DNA of 8,306 nt. It comes from CAYVDH01 sp964450355 (lineage in GTDB: Bacteria; Bacteroidota; Bacteroidia; NS11-12g; UBA955). Position numbers and translations under genes: made by a program. Positions 7,472 through 8,306 of the stretch are shown piece after piece. The DNA is taken from assembly GCA_964450355.1 (NCBI GenBank), contig CAYVDH010000160.1:1-8306 (forward strand). The letters are read 5' to 3'. Each line of letters starts with the position of its first letter. The stretch's first letter is position 1. Below the pieces are notes generated by a model. That model was given only the letters and a program-made list of their open reading frames with translations, ran no database searches and was not told the origin of the DNA.

Positions 7472-7478
7472 CCCTATT

Positions 7479-8276
7479 GTGTTAAAAAATTTATTTATTT
7501 TATTGTTTCTAAATTTGGCAACTTATAATTTTTGCTTTGGCTCTCTGTATCAAGATAGTTCTCGAAAAAAAGCCTTGTCCATATTTCAAAATGCTGCCAT
7601 TATCAACATTGATTACGGCATTTCTTCCCCTTTTATAGACCTTGCAAAAAGGTACGGAAGAATCAATGGTATTGGCCTAGGATTTGGATATAAATTCAAT
7701 AGAAATTTTATAGTGAATGCCTCTGGTTCCCTTTTATTCAGCAACAAAGTTAGAGAAAATGGAATTTTGGACTCTATCATAGGCCCTAGCAAAGAACTGA
7801 TTGATGCTCAAGGGAATTTTGCTGTACTGAGATTGTACCAACGAGGTTATATGTGGCATGTTAATTTTGGCAAAATTTTTCCAATAAACAAACTAGAAAT
7901 AAATTCTGGATTAATGGTTACTGCTGGCATTGGCTTTATTCAACACAAAATCAAATTTCAGTTTTCGAGAACCATCATGCCACAACTAGAAAACAATTAT
8001 TACAAAGGCTATGATAGATTAAGTAATGGCATCCTTTTCAGACAATTTACAGGCTATCATAGAATTGACCCCAAAGGCATGTTAAATTTTTATGCAGGTG
8101 TTGAGTCTATTTTAGCATTCACTCAAAACAGAAGAGAAATCAATTTCGATACCAGAACTAAAGATTTAAGCACAAAAAAAGACTTATTAATTGGTTTTAA
8201 ATTTGGCATTTTAATTCCTATCAAAGGCAGAGTTGCTGGCGGTAAAAAAGGAGAAAACAACACTTTCTTCGAATAA
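7479..8276 (+). CDS. Outer-membrane beta-barrel protein of unknown function
   Basis: Complete 265-residue protein. Residues 1-21 form a signal peptide: Lys3, a hydrophobic run LFILLFLNLA, and a likely cleavage after CFG. The mature part alternates short aromatic/hydrophobic stretches with glycine and polar turns (GINGIGLGFGYKF-like strands, LNFYAGVESILAF, LLIGFKFGILIPI), as in small outer-membrane barrels. It resembles a family of uncharacterised Bacteroidota outer-membrane proteins, which I recognise only by pattern (segments such as GIGFIQHKIKFQF and YKGYDRLSNG); no function is known to me. It lacks a terminal aromatic residue (ends NNTFFE). I kept the GTG start because it gives the intact signal peptide; upstream in frame there is a TGA at 7458 and no ATG. 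It is divergent from the sugar operon and possibly coregulated with it. Confidence 0.8.
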   Translation: MLKNLFILLFLNLATYNFCFGSLYQDSSRKKALSIFQNAAIINIDYGISSPFIDLAKRYGRINGIGLGFGYKFNRNFIVNASGSLLFSNKVRENGILDSIIGPSKELIDAQGNFAVLRLYQRGYMWHVNFGKIFPINKLEINSGLMVTAGIGFIQHKIKFQFSRTIMPQLENNYYKGYDRLSNGILFRQFTGYHRIDPKGMLNFYAGVESILAFTQNRREINFDTRTKDLSTKKDLLIGFKFGILIPIKGRVAGGKKGENNTFFE

Positions 8277-8277
8277 T

Positions 8278-8306
8278 ATGCCGTTGTTTCAACCTGTTTA
8301 CAATTC
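8278..8306 (+). CDS. 5' end of a downstream gene, cut by the window edge
   Basis: An ATG one base after the preceding stop opens a frame reading MPLFQPVYN to the window end. The tight spacing suggests translational coupling with the outer-membrane protein gene. Nine residues are too few for identification. As a guess only, Bacteroidota Kdo transferases (WaaA/KdtA) start with a short segment containing YN and often lie near DegT aminotransferase genes. Confidence 0.45.

Overview
The window is low-GC DNA from a member of the Bacteroidota. Three things point there. Promoters match the Bacteroidota pattern TTTG-N19..21-TAnnTTTG, gene starts lack Shine-Dalgarno sequences, and the TonB-dependent receptor has the N-terminal carboxypeptidase-regulatory-like domain common in that phylum. 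I cannot place it more finely. There are six complete genes, the first bases of a probable seventh, one riboswitch and two intergenic control regions.

Left part (1-2730, minus strand). A TonB-dependent outer-membrane receptor fills most of this part. Its roughly 155-base leader carries a complete thiamine pyrophosphate (TPP) riboswitch, with a promoter placed so that transcription starts at the first aptamer helix. A hairpin downstream can compete with that helix. Together these assign the receptor to uptake of thiamine or a thiamine precursor, like the THI-element-controlled receptors (Omr1/OMthi) of Bacteroides.

Middle part (2782-7346). A single plus-strand gene for a non-hydrolysing UDP-GlcNAc 2-epimerase converges on a tight three-gene minus-strand operon. 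The operon is read from right to left: a PLP-dependent sugar aminotransferase (WbpE-like DegT family), UDP-glucose 6-dehydrogenase, then UDP-glucuronate decarboxylase. The last two convert UDP-glucose to UDP-glucuronate and then UDP-xylose. The aminotransferase makes an amino sugar nucleotide of unknown identity, and the epimerase supplies UDP-ManNAc. This is precursor supply for lipopolysaccharide, capsule or exopolysaccharide; no glycosyltransferase is visible.

Right part (7347-8306). A 132-base divergent region holds back-to-back promoters with identical TATATTTG boxes and, between them, two 19-base direct repeats 23 bases apart. The rightward gene encodes an uncharacterised outer-membrane beta-barrel protein and seems to be read from a leaderless GTG start. 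One base after its stop a new reading frame opens and runs off the window.

The most notable points are the TPP riboswitch with its repeated CTGTTTTG switching sequence, the repeat pair between the divergent promoters, the leaderless arrangement, and the unresolved product of the aminotransferase operon. I saw no mobile element, CRISPR array, tRNA or rRNA.
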